Shown here piece after piece: positions 36,640 to 45,538 of a DNA stretch of 64,000 bases. The DNA lies in NCBI GenBank assembly GCA_016125285.1, contig WGMA01000005.1, positions 62,001 through 126,000 on the forward strand. The letters run 5' to 3'. The number at the start of each line of letters is the position of its first letter. The first letter of the stretch is position 1. This DNA comes from Phycisphaera sp. GTDB lineage: Bacteria; Planctomycetota; Phycisphaerae; Phycisphaerales; Zrk34. Position numbers and translations under genes: made by a program. The notes under the pieces were generated by a model. That model saw only the letters and a list, made by a program, of their open reading frames with translations, ran no database searches and was not told the origin of the DNA.

Positions 36640-37341
36640 TCACGGCCGCGGGTGATAGGTCGGCACGTGATTGGAAAGCTCGTCGGTGTCCGTCTCACGG
36701 TCGACGGGCAAGGCTTCGCGGAGGGTTTCGGTCGCGGTGTGGATCACGCCGATCATCGCGCCGGTATAGTCGCCGGCGCGCAACGATTCGACGGCGGCGT
36801 CGCGCATCGCCGCGATGCGCTGCTCGCCGAGCGCGGCGTTTGTCTCGGCGTCGGCGAGGATGATCACGCGGCGCTCGAACAGTGACACGTAGATCAGCAG
36901 CCCGGTGCGGGCGCTGGTCATGTGCAGCGACGCATCGTTGAACACGTGCGCCGCGGCGCGGCGGGACTCGACGTCCATCTCGCGGGCGCTGGTGAACACG
37001 CGCCGGATCGGGTGACAGTAGCTGGCGAGCACCGAGCCGACGACGAACCCGACGACCACCGCCGCCGACGCCCAGCCGACGTGCAGCCCGGTCCCTGCCG
37101 CGTCGCCCCAGTCGCCGCCGTTCCACGACCCGCCGCTGAGCTGATGGTTCACCGCGTAGGCGACCGACAGCGCCAGCAGCGAACCGAACAGGCCGACGAT
37201 CGACTCGGCGCGGTCGTACCGGCCGGACTCCGTCGACAGCGCGCAGACGAACTCGGCGGACGTCTGCCGCTCGGCGTCGGCGACCGCGTCGACCACCCGC
37301 TGCCGGTCCGCGTCGCTCAGTATTGTCGTGGCGTTTTTCAT
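36640..37341 (-). CDS. TPM-domain membrane protein
   Basis: 233 aa. N-terminal part of a TPM-like domain (SAEFVCALSTESGRYDRAE), two hydrophobic segments (about residues 48-65 and 88-106), then SLFERRVIILAD and a C-terminal helical stretch (TGAMIGVIHTATETLREALP), the usual form of the shorter YgcG-partner proteins. It lies just downstream of the larger TPM gene on the same strand. Role unknown; TPM proteins are linked to membrane maintenance and photosystem repair elsewhere. Confidence 0.75.
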   Translation of the reverse strand: MKNATTILSDADRQRVVDAVADAERQTSAEFVCALSTESGRYDRAESIVGLFGSLLALSVAYAVNHQLSGGSWNGGDWGDAAGTGLHVGWASAAVVVGFVVGSVLASYCHPIRRVFTSAREMDVESRRAAAHVFNDASLHMTSARTGLLIYVSLFERRVIILADAETNAALGEQRIAAMRDAAVESLRAGDYTGAMIGVIHTATETLREALPVDRETDTDELSNHVPTYHPRP

Positions 37342-37344
37342 GTT

Positions 37345-37385
37345 GCGTTTGACCTCTGACTACAGACTGCTGCCCAACGACTACC
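37345..37385. repeat. Heptad-periodic array (TCTGACT type) between the two TPM genes
   Basis: GAC recurs at 37351, 37358, 37365 and 37379, with GCC at 37372, so five units of 7 bases. It begins just upstream of the smaller TPM gene and overlaps the stop of the larger one. Confidence 0.55.
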
Positions 37386-38337
37386 AGCCGCCCGTGGCGC
37401 CCCCACCGCCGGAGAAGCCGCCGGACGAGAACCCGCCTCCGCCGCCGGAGAAGCCGCCTCCGCCGCCAGACCAACCGTTGTCGTTGAGGTATCGGTTGCC
37501 GCGGCCGCCGAAAACCATCGCGAAGATCGCCAGCAGCACGTACAGGAAGAACGCGCCGATGACCAGGCCGATGCCGACCATCATCAGCTTGTCGCCGTGC
37601 CTGGGCACGAAGAACCCGGCGACGAACAGCACGACGCCGAGCCCGGCCATGAGCCACATCACCTGAACCGGCAGCGGCGTCATCGACCACGCGGGCTTCT
37701 TCGTCGGAGCGCCGTGCGACGAACCCGAACCGGGATACGACGCGGAAGGCGAGGCCGTCGACGTCGCGGGCGGCGCGCCCCCCGGGCCGAGCGCCGCCAT
37801 CTCCGCCAGCGCAGACACGCCCTCGCGAATGCCCTGAGAGAACTGCCCGGCCTTGAAGCGCGGCACGATCACGTCTTTCATGATCTGCGCGCTGTGCGCG
37901 TCCCACTTGCGCGACCAGTCGGCGCCGAGCTCGATCCGCGCCTTGCGATCGCCCTTGCTGATCAGCAGCAGGACGCCCTGGTTGATCAGCTCGCCGCTGT
38001 CGCCGCGCTTGCCGATCTGCCACTTGTTGAACCACTCGTAGGCGAAGTGCTCGATCGACATGTCGACGCCGCCGTACATCGTCTTCGACGGGATCGTCAC
38101 GACGATGATCGGCGTGTCGTGCTGCTCGTAGGCGGTCTTCTGGAGTTCGCCGATCGCCTTGACGTCGGCGCCGTTGAGCATCGCGGCGTAGTCCTGCACG
38201 AACATGCCGTCGGGCGGCGCATTCGGCAGACTCAGGTCCGCGGCCTGAACCGGCCGACCCAGCGAGCCGAGCAGCGCGACGATCACCACCGCGATGCGTG
38301 CAGCTGCGTGAGATCGATCGGCGGCGTGAGGTGTCAT
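37381..38337 (-). CDS. YgcG-family TPM-domain protein with glycine-rich C-terminus
   Basis: 318 aa. Signal peptide (to about residue 33, PVQAAD), TPM domain (about 35-190: VQDYAAMLNGADVKAIGEL, TPIIVVTI, GVLLLISKGDRKARIELG), Gly/Ser/Pro linker, two hydrophobic segments (about 225-275) and a glycine-rich tail ending FSGGGGATGGW, the classic YgcG layout. The start at 38337 is chosen for AGGGG 8 bases upstream. Likely envelope-located. Confidence 0.88.
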   Translation of the reverse strand: MTPHAADRSHAAARIAVVIVALLGSLGRPVQAADLSLPNAPPDGMFVQDYAAMLNGADVKAIGELQKTAYEQHDTPIIVVTIPSKTMYGGVDMSIEHFAYEWFNKWQIGKRGDSGELINQGVLLLISKGDRKARIELGADWSRKWDAHSAQIMKDVIVPRFKAGQFSQGIREGVSALAEMAALGPGGAPPATSTASPSASYPGSGSSHGAPTKKPAWSMTPLPVQVMWLMAGLGVVLFVAGFFVPRHGDKLMMVGIGLVIGAFFLYVLLAIFAMVFGGRGNRYLNDNGWSGGGGGFSGGGGGFSSGGFSGGGGATGGW

Positions 38338-38523
38338 GTGCGTCCCCTGTTGCATCGTTGCGTGACCCATGTCAGATGCTAACCGGCTCGCGCGCGGCGA
38401 ATCCGCCAGTCCGCCCGGCGTGTGTGGCGTTTCCGCGAACCCTGGAAAAGGTGGGGTGGATCCGTCAGATTCGCGCGCCCACCGCGCCGCGGGGCGCGTC
38501 GGGCCTCGCGGCCGTGCCAGGCG

Positions 38524-40491
38524 TCACGCCCTGGATTCGTCGTCGCCGTCCAACGATGACGTGTCGGCCTCCGCGGCGTCGCTCGCGGTCTTGAGCGTGT
38601 CGTCGGCGACGTCACCCGATGCGACGACCGCGTCGCTGCTGGTCTCTTCGTCCGCCTTGTCCTCGATGATGTCCGCGGGCGCCTCGCCGGACTCCGCGGC
38701 GGGCGGCATCATGCCCGGACGCGCCGACGGCTCGGCGGTGCGCTCGGCGTCCGGCGGCGTGATGTTCGTGTTCGACGGCACCTCCCAGAACACGCCGTGC
38801 AGGCCGATCACCTTGTCTTCGCCGTCGATGATCGGGCTCTTGAACGTCCGAACGCGCTTGCCGTACGGGTCTTCCTCGATCACGTCGAGCTTCTGACGCA
38901 TCTTCAGTACGCGGTTGTCGTCACGCTCGTATTTGTCGGCCCGGTCGCCGAACAGCTCGCGGTCGTTCTGCCCGAGCACGTCGACGCGGTCCATCTGGAT
39001 CGCCTCGCAGAACCGATCGTTCACGAACGTGAAGTAGCCGTCGTTGTCCTTGCGGAACACGGCGATGGGCAGCGGCTCGACGAGCGACTTGTACACGTAG
39101 CCGATGTCTTTGAGGGCGTCGGCGGAGAGCTGCCGCTGGGTCTCGGACTGCACGAGTTCCTCGGTCTGCGCCTCGAGGCGTTCCTTGGCCTCGAACAGCT
39201 CGGTCACGTCCCACAGCAGCCCGCGCACGCCGACGACTTCGTCCTTGTGATTGATCACCGGCATGATGATGTAGTGCACGAAGCCCTTGCCCGCGTTGAC
39301 GCCGCGGTACGGCTCGATCTTTTCGATCGTCTCGCGTGACTGCATGACCCTGTTATCGGCGGCCTGATACTCGTCGGCCAGCTCGGCGGGGTACACGTCC
39401 TTGTAAGTCATGCCGATCATGTCATCCTTCGACAGCCTTACGAGGTCGCACATGCGCTGGTTGACGAAGTCGAACTTGCCGTCGACGTCCTTGCGGAAGA
39501 TCGCGATGGGCAGAGCCTCAACGAGCTGCTGATAGATGTGCTCGGTCTCGCGCTCGGCCTCCTGAGCGCGGACACGCTCTTCGATCTCGTCCTGCAGCTG
39601 GACGTTCATGTGGCCGATCTCGACGTAGGAGCGCGAGTGGTCGAGGAGGATGCCGCCGAGGCGGGTGAGGTAAGCGATGAGCAGCAGCGACTGGGCGATG
39701 AAGAAGTGCGCGTCAAAGATCGCGCTGGAGAAGAACGCCAGGTGCAGGTGGGCGGCGAGCTCGGGCAGCAGGCTCAGCCACAGCGCGAGGGCGAACAGCG
39801 TGCCGACGCGCTGGTAGAGGAACGGATAGACGAGGGTCGCGGCGATCAGCAGCGCGATCATGGGCATGAGGTCCCAGGGGCGCTTGATCCAGCCGTCCAG
39901 GAAGCCCGTGGTCTGCACGAGATCGCTGCCCGAGCCGAACTTGGCCACGAGATACCCCGCGACGAACAGTAGCGGCGCGACGATGCAGATCGTGGTCATG
40001 TCGGCGCTCTCGACGGCCTTGCCGCCGCGGCGCAGGATGATCACCACCGCGGACAGCATGATCAGCACGGAGGTCGTGCGGCAGACCGCCCACACGAAGG
40101 CCAGCACGTTGGCTTTTTCGATGTCGGTCGCCAGGTCGGCGATCAGGCTGTCGCCCATGACCATGAACATCACGTCGATCGCGCCGGCCCAGACCACCGC
40201 GACGCCGAGCACGGGCGCGGTCACGCGGACGGCCATGCGGACCTGCGCCCAGGCGATCAGGCCGGTGAACACCGCGGTGAAGATCGTACCGGTGGTCAGC
40301 ATCGTCAGGCCGAAGCTGTCCTTGAGGCGCGTGAACATCCACATGCGTTTGCCGAGCTCGGACAGCGCGTCGCCGCCCATGGCCATGAAGCTCAGCGCGG
40401 CCAGCAGCGTCATCGCGATGACGGTCACGGTCAGCGCTTTGGGTTCCCACGTCATCGGCAATGACTTTGCCGCGAGATTCTTCTGATTCAT
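38524..40491 (-). CDS. Membrane PAS-domain sensor without visible output domain
   Basis: 655 aa from the ATG at 40491 (MNQKNLAAKS); an earlier start near 40590 cannot be excluded. About seven or eight transmembrane helices (about residues 15-270) are followed by a coiled-coil stretch and two PAS domains (about 300-430, HIYQQLVEALPIAIFRKDVDG; about 450-570, YVYKSLVEPLPIAVFRKDNDG). The C-terminal 80 residues are acidic low-complexity sequence. No histidine kinase, GGDEF, EAL, STAS or phosphatase motif was found, so it may signal through a partner. No adjacent response regulator. Confidence 0.8.
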   Translation of the reverse strand: MNQKNLAAKSLPMTWEPKALTVTVIAMTLLAALSFMAMGGDALSELGKRMWMFTRLKDSFGLTMLTTGTIFTAVFTGLIAWAQVRMAVRVTAPVLGVAVVWAGAIDVMFMVMGDSLIADLATDIEKANVLAFVWAVCRTTSVLIMLSAVVIILRRGGKAVESADMTTICIVAPLLFVAGYLVAKFGSGSDLVQTTGFLDGWIKRPWDLMPMIALLIAATLVYPFLYQRVGTLFALALWLSLLPELAAHLHLAFFSSAIFDAHFFIAQSLLLIAYLTRLGGILLDHSRSYVEIGHMNVQLQDEIEERVRAQEAERETEHIYQQLVEALPIAIFRKDVDGKFDFVNQRMCDLVRLSKDDMIGMTYKDVYPAELADEYQAADNRVMQSRETIEKIEPYRGVNAGKGFVHYIIMPVINHKDEVVGVRGLLWDVTELFEAKERLEAQTEELVQSETQRQLSADALKDIGYVYKSLVEPLPIAVFRKDNDGYFTFVNDRFCEAIQMDRVDVLGQNDRELFGDRADKYERDDNRVLKMRQKLDVIEEDPYGKRVRTFKSPIIDGEDKVIGLHGVFWEVPSNTNITPPDAERTAEPSARPGMMPPAAESGEAPADIIEDKADEETSSDAVVASGDVADDTLKTASDAAEADTSSLDGDDESRA

Positions 40492-40629
40492 GATGTTGTT
40501 CCCGATTCCCTGAACCAGCTTCGGTTGCGAATGACCGTGCACTGCCCACGTCCCCCGCCGCCCCTGTACGACGCTTCCCCGTTCAGCCATAAGCATAACA
40601 CCTGCAACGCGATCGCGACAGGCAAAGGA

Positions 40630-40659
40630 AAACGCCTCCGAGTCGTATCGGAGGCGTTT
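40630..40659 (-). terminator. Rho-independent terminator of the first glycine-tailed pseudopilin gene
   Basis: AAACGCCTCCGA (40630-40641) pairs with TCGGAGGCGTTT (40648-40659). On the minus strand it is followed by TTCCTTT and lies 35 bases after the pseudopilin stop. Confidence 0.75.
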
Positions 40660-40693
40660 CGTTGATCTGCTCAAGTTGTGTTACGCAGCCCTG

Positions 40694-41689
40694 TTAGTTC
40701 TTCGGGCCACCACCATTGCCGCCGCCATTACCACCACCGTTGCCGCCGCCGGTGCTTCCGCCGCCGTTGCCGCCACCGTTGCCACCGCCGGTACTTCCCC
40801 CGCCGTTGCCGCTGCCGTTGCCACCGCCAGTGCTTCCGCCGCCAGTACCGCCGCCTCCGTTGCCGTTACCGTTACCATTGCCGGCGTTATCGGCGATGCT
40901 GCCGCCGCCGGGGAACAGGAACTGGCTGTCGGTCAGGCTGGGCTTAAACTCGATGTGCCAGTCGGCGAAGATGACGTTGCCTACGCCGTCCTGCAGATCA
41001 TGACGCGCGACGAACGTCGCGGCCGAGGAGCCGCCGACGTCCACGCCGTTGGCATCCAGTTGCCCGAGGATGCAGCCGTGATTCAAGTGCGCGGGAACCG
41101 CGCTGTCGTCGATGGAGATGTTGTGCGCGTTGTCGGGATTACCCGGCGGGATGTGGATCATATTCACCTTCGTCGCACCCTTGCCGTGCGCGTTGGCGCC
41201 ATTGTTAAAGTAGGCAGGGTAGCCGTCGAAATAAACCGAGACATCGTGCGGCCGGCGGACGCGGGCCTGCGAGAGGCGGAACACCAGGAACTCCTGGTTG
41301 AAACCGATGCTGATCGGCAGGTCCGGCACGTCCGTTTGATACGCCTTGTAGGCGCCGATACTCGTGGGTGCGTTCGGATCAAGAAACGTGCCGTTGATGA
41401 CGAACTGCGTCTCGGGGTTGTCCTTGGGGCATGTGAGGATGCCTCCGCCGAACACCCTTCCCCACTGCCCGAGCGGCACAAAGGCGCCGAAGCTGGAAGC
41501 CATGTAGGTCTGCGTCGCCTGCCCCATCTCCTTGAGGTTGCTCTGGCACAACGCCAGGCGGCTGGTCTCCCGGGCGCCGGCGAAGGACGGCAGGATGACC
41601 GCGAGCAGAATCACCACGATGCCGCAGACCACCAGCAGTTCCACCATCGTGAACCCACGCCGGCAAATCCTCTGAGTATTCCGCTTCAT
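40694..41689 (-). CDS. Pseudopilin-like protein (DUF1559 type) with Gly/Asn/Ser-repeat tail, copy A
   Basis: 331 aa. Type IV pilin-like N-terminus: basic leader, prepilin cleavage site in RRGFTMVELLVV, then a hydrophobic helix. The middle resembles planctomycete DUF1559/H-X9-DG proteins, with NVIFADWHIEF near the end. After FLFPGGGSI comes a tail of about 70 residues built from GNGN and GGGSTGGGN repeats, not seen in ordinary pseudopilins. GTGAG precedes the ATG. It is a paralogue of the next gene, lies 161 bases from it and has its own terminator. Likely an inner-membrane pseudopilin; the tail's role is unknown. Confidence 0.85.
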   Translation of the reverse strand: MKRNTQRICRRGFTMVELLVVCGIVVILLAVILPSFAGARETSRLALCQSNLKEMGQATQTYMASSFGAFVPLGQWGRVFGGGILTCPKDNPETQFVINGTFLDPNAPTSIGAYKAYQTDVPDLPISIGFNQEFLVFRLSQARVRRPHDVSVYFDGYPAYFNNGANAHGKGATKVNMIHIPPGNPDNAHNISIDDSAVPAHLNHGCILGQLDANGVDVGGSSAATFVARHDLQDGVGNVIFADWHIEFKPSLTDSQFLFPGGGSIADNAGNGNGNGNGGGGTGGGSTGGGNGSGNGGGSTGGGNGGGNGGGSTGGGNGGGNGGGNGGGPKN

Positions 41690-41850
41690 AATGTTCTCAC
41701 TGAGCTGATCGCGATCTGGCCCGGACACATTGATTTGGCAGATCGCTCACCCCAACGGGATATTGTAGACCCCGAACATATTGAAAGTGAAATGTCAAGA
41801 GAAAAATCATGTTCAGTACAGAGACTGTTGCGCCTCGGCGCGGCATCCGG

Positions 41851-42864
41851 CTACTTGGCCTTGCCCCCTCCATTGCCGCCGTTGCCGCCTCCGTTGCCGC
41901 CTCCATTGCCGCCACCGTTGCCGCCGCCGTTGCCGCTGCCGTTGCCGCTGCCGGTACCACCGCCGGTGCTCCCGCCGCCACTGCCGTTACCGCTGCCGTT
42001 GCCGCCGGTGCCACCACCACCACCGTTGCCACTACCGTTGCCGCCACCGCCGTTACCGTTGCCGTTGCCGTTCGATCCGGGCACGTCATTGATCGAGCCG
42101 CCGCCGGGGAACAGGAAGTTCTTCTGCGCCAGCGTGTCCTGCATGCTGTCGACGTGCCAGTCCGCATAGAGGACGTTGCCGACGTTACGTGTCACGGGAT
42201 GCCGCGGCGTGAAGTACGCGGCGGAACCCGCGCCGACGTCGACGCCGTTGAGGTCCAGTTGGCCGATGATGCAGCCGTGCTTAAGGTGCGCGGGAACCGC
42301 CGGATAAGCGATCGAAATGTTATGGGCGTTGCCCGGGTTGCCCGGCGGGATGTGGATGATGTTAACCTTCGTCGCGCCCTTGCCCTTACCGTTCTTCGAG
42401 CCGTTGAGGCCGTTGTCGGGCAGACCGTCGAAGTAGACCGACACGTCGTAGGGCCGGCGCACGCGCTGGTGACCCAGATTGAACGTGTTGAATTCCTTGT
42501 TGATGCCGATGCTCATCGGCAGGTCGGATTCGAGGTTGTTCAGCTCGGCGAGCAGTTCGAAGGGCGTCTCGTCGTCGGGGCACAAGAGCAGGTCACGACC
42601 GTAGATCTTTTCGTAGACACCGAACACGGGATACGCCCCGAAGGAATCGGCCATGTAATCCTCGGTGCGCACGCCCAACTGCTTCATGTTGCTCGCACAG
42701 ACCGCCAGCTTCGACGCCTCGCGGGCGCCGGAGAACGCCGGGAGAAGGATTGCCAGCAGGATCACGATGATCCCGGCGACAACCATCATTTCCACCATGG
42801 TGAACCCGCGACCCCTTCGCCCGGGAATCGCCCCGCAGCGCTGCAAATGCGTGCACCGTTCCAT
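41851..42864 (-). CDS. Pseudopilin-like protein (DUF1559 type) with Gly/Asn-repeat tail, copy B
   Basis: 337 aa. Leader and cleavage site GRGFTMVEMMVV, hydrophobic helix to about residue 45, then a globular domain sharing long phrases with copy A (HIPPGNPGNAHNISI, HLKHGCIIGQLDLNGVDVG, NVLYADWHVD). The tail after FLFPGGGSI is about 75 residues of GNGNGN, GGGGTGG and GGGNGGG. GAGGAG lies 8 bases before the ATG at 42864, which settles the start; a long upstream extension is not used. The promoter is at 43063-43091. Confidence 0.85.
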   Translation of the reverse strand: MERCTHLQRCGAIPGRRGRGFTMVEMMVVAGIIVILLAILLPAFSGAREASKLAVCASNMKQLGVRTEDYMADSFGAYPVFGVYEKIYGRDLLLCPDDETPFELLAELNNLESDLPMSIGINKEFNTFNLGHQRVRRPYDVSVYFDGLPDNGLNGSKNGKGKGATKVNIIHIPPGNPGNAHNISIAYPAVPAHLKHGCIIGQLDLNGVDVGAGSAAYFTPRHPVTRNVGNVLYADWHVDSMQDTLAQKNFLFPGGGSINDVPGSNGNGNGNGGGGNGSGNGGGGGTGGNGSGNGSGGGSTGGGTGSGNGSGNGGGNGGGNGGGNGGGNGGNGGGKAK

Positions 42865-43062
42865 GTCTGTCTCCTCGCGGTGGGAAAAGGTATGGATAAA
42901 GCCCATCGCATCAGGGGGAGTCGAACCGTCGAGCGACACCGCCCGATCGGTTCGATTGTGATTCGTGTTTTTCGTAATCCTCGCCACCGATTTCAGTCCC
43001 AAAGTCGTCTCAGCGGATCTTCACGCCCGTCGGGGTGTGTCCCTCACCGCTGCGTATGAACC

Positions 43063-43091
43063 ATAGTAGACGCACTACTTAGTGTAGTCAA
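43063..43091 (-). promoter_or_regulatory. Sigma70-type promoter upstream of pseudopilin copy B
   Basis: On the minus strand: -35 TTGACT (43091-43086), 17-base spacer, -10 TACTAT (43068-43063). An inverted repeat TAGTGT-N7-ACACTA overlaps the -35 and could be an operator. The predicted leader is about 190 bases. Confidence 0.65.
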
Positions 43092-43100
43092 GACACTATT

Positions 43101-43399
43101 ATATCTTTTTCCAAGGCCATCAGCCCATGAGTGGCAAATATCGTCGAATAAGAGCCTTACAACCCCCAAATCCACCTTCATCGCTCCTCTCCAAGAGCAC
43201 CGTCACGAAACAACAACTCGTCCGCCGGATCGTGGATGGCTACAACGGGCACCTACTGCTTACTTATCGGCGACAAGAATGTCGACTTGAACTGCTAAGA
43301 CCTGCGAAGCTTCGTTTTCCCCCGAAGCTTCACAAGATTCTATGAACTGCGCGCCGTAGCGATCCACTTTGAATTGCAAAAACGGGGATAAGACCCGGC
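43101..43399. other. AT-rich intergenic stretch, no supported gene
   Basis: Noticeably AT-richer than the window. A 72-codon plus-strand frame (43127-43345) lacks a good ribosome binding site and any recognisable family, so it is not called as a gene. Confidence 0.4.
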
Positions 43400-43699
43400 T
43401 TATTCCAATACCTTGCGTGTCTTGTCCTTGATCCAGTCGATCACGCCGTCGGTGGCGCTCTGGACGACCAGGTCGCCGTGGCCGTTGTCGATCAGCGCTT
43501 TGGTGACTTCGGGGTGTTCCTTGAAATCCGCGGCGGTCCACTCGCGGATGTCGACCCACGTGTCGCTGAGCGTCAGGGACGCCTTGGGCACGGTAACGCT
43601 GCCGGTGGACGCCTTTACGAAGTGATGGCCGAGGGCGTAGTACATGAGCCCTGCGCCGATGAGCAGAACGACCGCGGTGCCGATGAGTTTCCTGATCAT
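43400..43699 (-). CDS. Small membrane-anchored protein, unknown
   Basis: 99 aa. One N-terminal transmembrane helix (about residues 5-22), then a short soluble domain (TGSVTVPKASLTLSDTWVDI, ending DWIKDKTRKVLE). No family recognised. GGAGG lies 8 bases before the ATG. It follows the sigma/FecR/HEAT/pseudopilin operon on the same strand after a hairpin. Confidence 0.6.
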   Translation of the reverse strand: MIRKLIGTAVVLLIGAGLMYYALGHHFVKASTGSVTVPKASLTLSDTWVDIREWTAADFKEHPEVTKALIDNGHGDLVVQSATDGVIDWIKDKTRKVLE

Positions 43700-43763
43700 G
43701 ATCTACCCTCCCACGTCGAATGCGACGTCGGCATCATGCGCGCGCAGATGGGCGAGGTCAAAT

Positions 43764-43804
43764 GATCAGCGACCAGCGGTCCCCGGGAACGCTGGTCGCT
43801 GGTC
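43764..43804. repeat. Heptad-duplicated hairpin (GACCAGC units)
   Basis: The left arm is GATCAGC-GACCAGC (43764-43777) and the right arm GCTGGTC-GCTGGTC (43791-43804), 13 of 14 bases complementary with a 13-base loop. Each arm is a tandem pair of 7-base units. It lies 20 bases after the third pseudopilin's stop and may end that operon. Confidence 0.7.
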
Positions 43805-43824
43805 AAACTCATACGGATCGCGTG

Positions 43825-44799
43825 TTACCGGGGCTCGGTCTGCGTCCGCCACCAGCGGTCGCGGTTGTTGTCGACGTCGAAGTCGATGTCGAACGGCGAC
43901 ATGAGGCGGATGGAACCGTCGCGGAACATCACGTTGCACTGACCGTAGGGGTGACGCCCGAACGCCGGTACGCCCTCGTCGTTGAGCCACAGCGACCAGT
44001 CGTCGAGGTCGGGGTCGGCGGTGGTCTTCTCGACGTAGTCCATGAAGAAGATGGAGTTGGATCGGTCGGAGTCCCTGCGGACGAGGCCGTTGACGGCGTA
44101 GGAGGCGCGGCCGCCGAGGATGACCGAGGCGCCCAGCGGCGTGGCCCGCCCGAGGTCGGGCAGGAGTTCGCGGCCGGACAGGTCATCGAGGTAGAAGTGA
44201 TATCCGGCGGACATGTTGACGAAGGTGATCTTCGCGGTGCCATCGTCGAGCAGGGTCACGTTGACGACGAGGTCGTTGAAGTCCATGTCGCCGCCGGAGG
44301 GACGGATGTCCTCAAACTCCATGTCGTAGGAGTAGCCGGGCTGTCCCGGCGTGCCGGACTCGTTGGCCATGCGCGTGAGGGGGCCGACTTCGAGGGGCAT
44401 GTAATAATTGAACGTGGCGTTGTCGAAGCTCAGGACGCGGATGGTCGCCTCGGGAGCGATGGCGGGGTGGTCGTCTTCGGGACAGATGAAGACCTTGGTC
44501 TGGCCGACGACCGAGCGTCCGAGCACGCCGACCCAGCCGCCCCACCCGCCGATCATCTGGGTGCCGGCCTGTCGCGCCTCGATGGCCTGATCCATCCAGG
44601 CGTGGTGGATCTCGTGCAGGTTGGAGGCGCAGACGGCGGTGCGTGCGGTCTTGCGCGCGGACTTCATCGCCGGCAGCAGCATCGCCAGCAGCAGCGTGAT
44701 GATGGACAGCGTCACGAGCAGTTCCACGAGGGTGAAGCCAACGTGTCGTGTGAGGCGTGTGTGACGGGCGTGGGTGACGTTCATCGTGCGTGCGTTCAT
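43825..44799 (-). CDS. Pseudopilin-like protein with DUF4114-type motif
   Basis: 324 aa. Basic leader, cleavage site HVGFTLVELLVT, hydrophobic helix. The middle contains YDMEFEDIRPSGGDMDFNDL, the FED...GDxDFND pattern of DUF4114/LruC-type calcium-binding-like domains, and the C-terminal part has CNVMFRDGSIRLMSPFD, the usual pseudopilin H/D-G motif. Last gene of the operon starting with the ECF sigma factor. The start at 44799 has GGGG about 10 bases upstream; an ATG five codons later is possible. Confidence 0.82.
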   Translation of the reverse strand: MNARTMNVTHARHTRLTRHVGFTLVELLVTLSIITLLLAMLLPAMKSARKTARTAVCASNLHEIHHAWMDQAIEARQAGTQMIGGWGGWVGVLGRSVVGQTKVFICPEDDHPAIAPEATIRVLSFDNATFNYYMPLEVGPLTRMANESGTPGQPGYSYDMEFEDIRPSGGDMDFNDLVVNVTLLDDGTAKITFVNMSAGYHFYLDDLSGRELLPDLGRATPLGASVILGGRASYAVNGLVRRDSDRSNSIFFMDYVEKTTADPDLDDWSLWLNDEGVPAFGRHPYGQCNVMFRDGSIRLMSPFDIDFDVDNNRDRWWRTQTEPR

Positions 44800-44857
44800 G
44801 ATGGAACCCCGTGGGTGTAAGCGAGGAGTGCGGTGGAGTGGGTGTGGGCGCGGCGTG

Positions 44858-45460
44858 TCAATGGCTGGCTTCGTCCTTGAGGCGTTGCATGTAGGCGAGG
44901 TGCGAACCGTGGAACTGCGGCCACTCGGCCTCGATGCGGCGGACGACCTTTTCGCGGTCGGCGGGCAAGGCGTCGGCGCGGTAGCCGTGATCGACGCCGA
45001 GGATCCGCTGTACGGCCTTGGCGGCGCGGCGGCGGACGGTGAGGTCGGGGTCACGGAGGGCCGCGACGAGTTCGGGCATGCCGTCCCAGGCGTAGAGCGT
45101 GCCGAGCGTCTTGGCAGCGGCGGCGCGCACGTCGGGATCATCGTCCGCACGCAGCGCTTCGGCGACGGGCTGCGGATCGACGCGTTCGCGATCGAAGCGG
45201 CCGAGCGTGGCGACCGCGGCGGCGCGCACTTCCGGTCGAGGGTCACGCACGAGTTGGGTAACCGCGGGGATCGCCTCGTACTGCGTCGGTTGAATCATCT
45301 GCAACGCCTTCGACTCGCCGTTGCCGACACGCACGGCGAGCTGCGCGTCGGACGGACGGATCGGCGGGTCGCTCTGCTGCGCGGTGAGGAACGTAAACGT
45401 CACCAACAGGCCGACAATGAACATCCCGATCCAGAAAAGCTTGGGTTGATTCATGAGCAT
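44858..45460 (-). CDS. Membrane-anchored HEAT-repeat protein
   Basis: 200 aa. An N-terminal transmembrane helix (about residues 8-27) is followed by HEAT repeats such as DPRPEVRAAAVATLGRF, DDDPDVRAAAAKTLGTL and DPDLTVRRRAAKAVQRIL. It lies between the FecR-like gene and the pseudopilin in the same operon. Protein-protein contact is the likely role. Confidence 0.8.
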   Translation of the reverse strand: MLMNQPKLFWIGMFIVGLLVTFTFLTAQQSDPPIRPSDAQLAVRVGNGESKALQMIQPTQYEAIPAVTQLVRDPRPEVRAAAVATLGRFDRERVDPQPVAEALRADDDPDVRAAAAKTLGTLYAWDGMPELVAALRDPDLTVRRRAAKAVQRILGVDHGYRADALPADREKVVRRIEAEWPQFHGSHLAYMQRLKDEASH

Positions 45461-45538
45461 GGTCGTGTCCGTTCGTTGGCGGGTTCGCGTGCGTGGGAAG
45501 CGGTGCGGCGGGTGCTTGCGGCGAGCGCGGCGGCGCGG

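Noticed and set aside
40716-42092. Plus-strand proline/leucine-rich frames (PPPLPPPL repeats) opposite the pseudopilin tails
   Set aside because: They are the reverse-strand reading of the Gly/Asn repeat codons; no ribosome binding site or independent signal.
43127-43345. 72-codon plus-strand frame in the AT-rich gap
   Set aside because: No good ribosome binding site, no family resemblance; recorded only as intergenic DNA.
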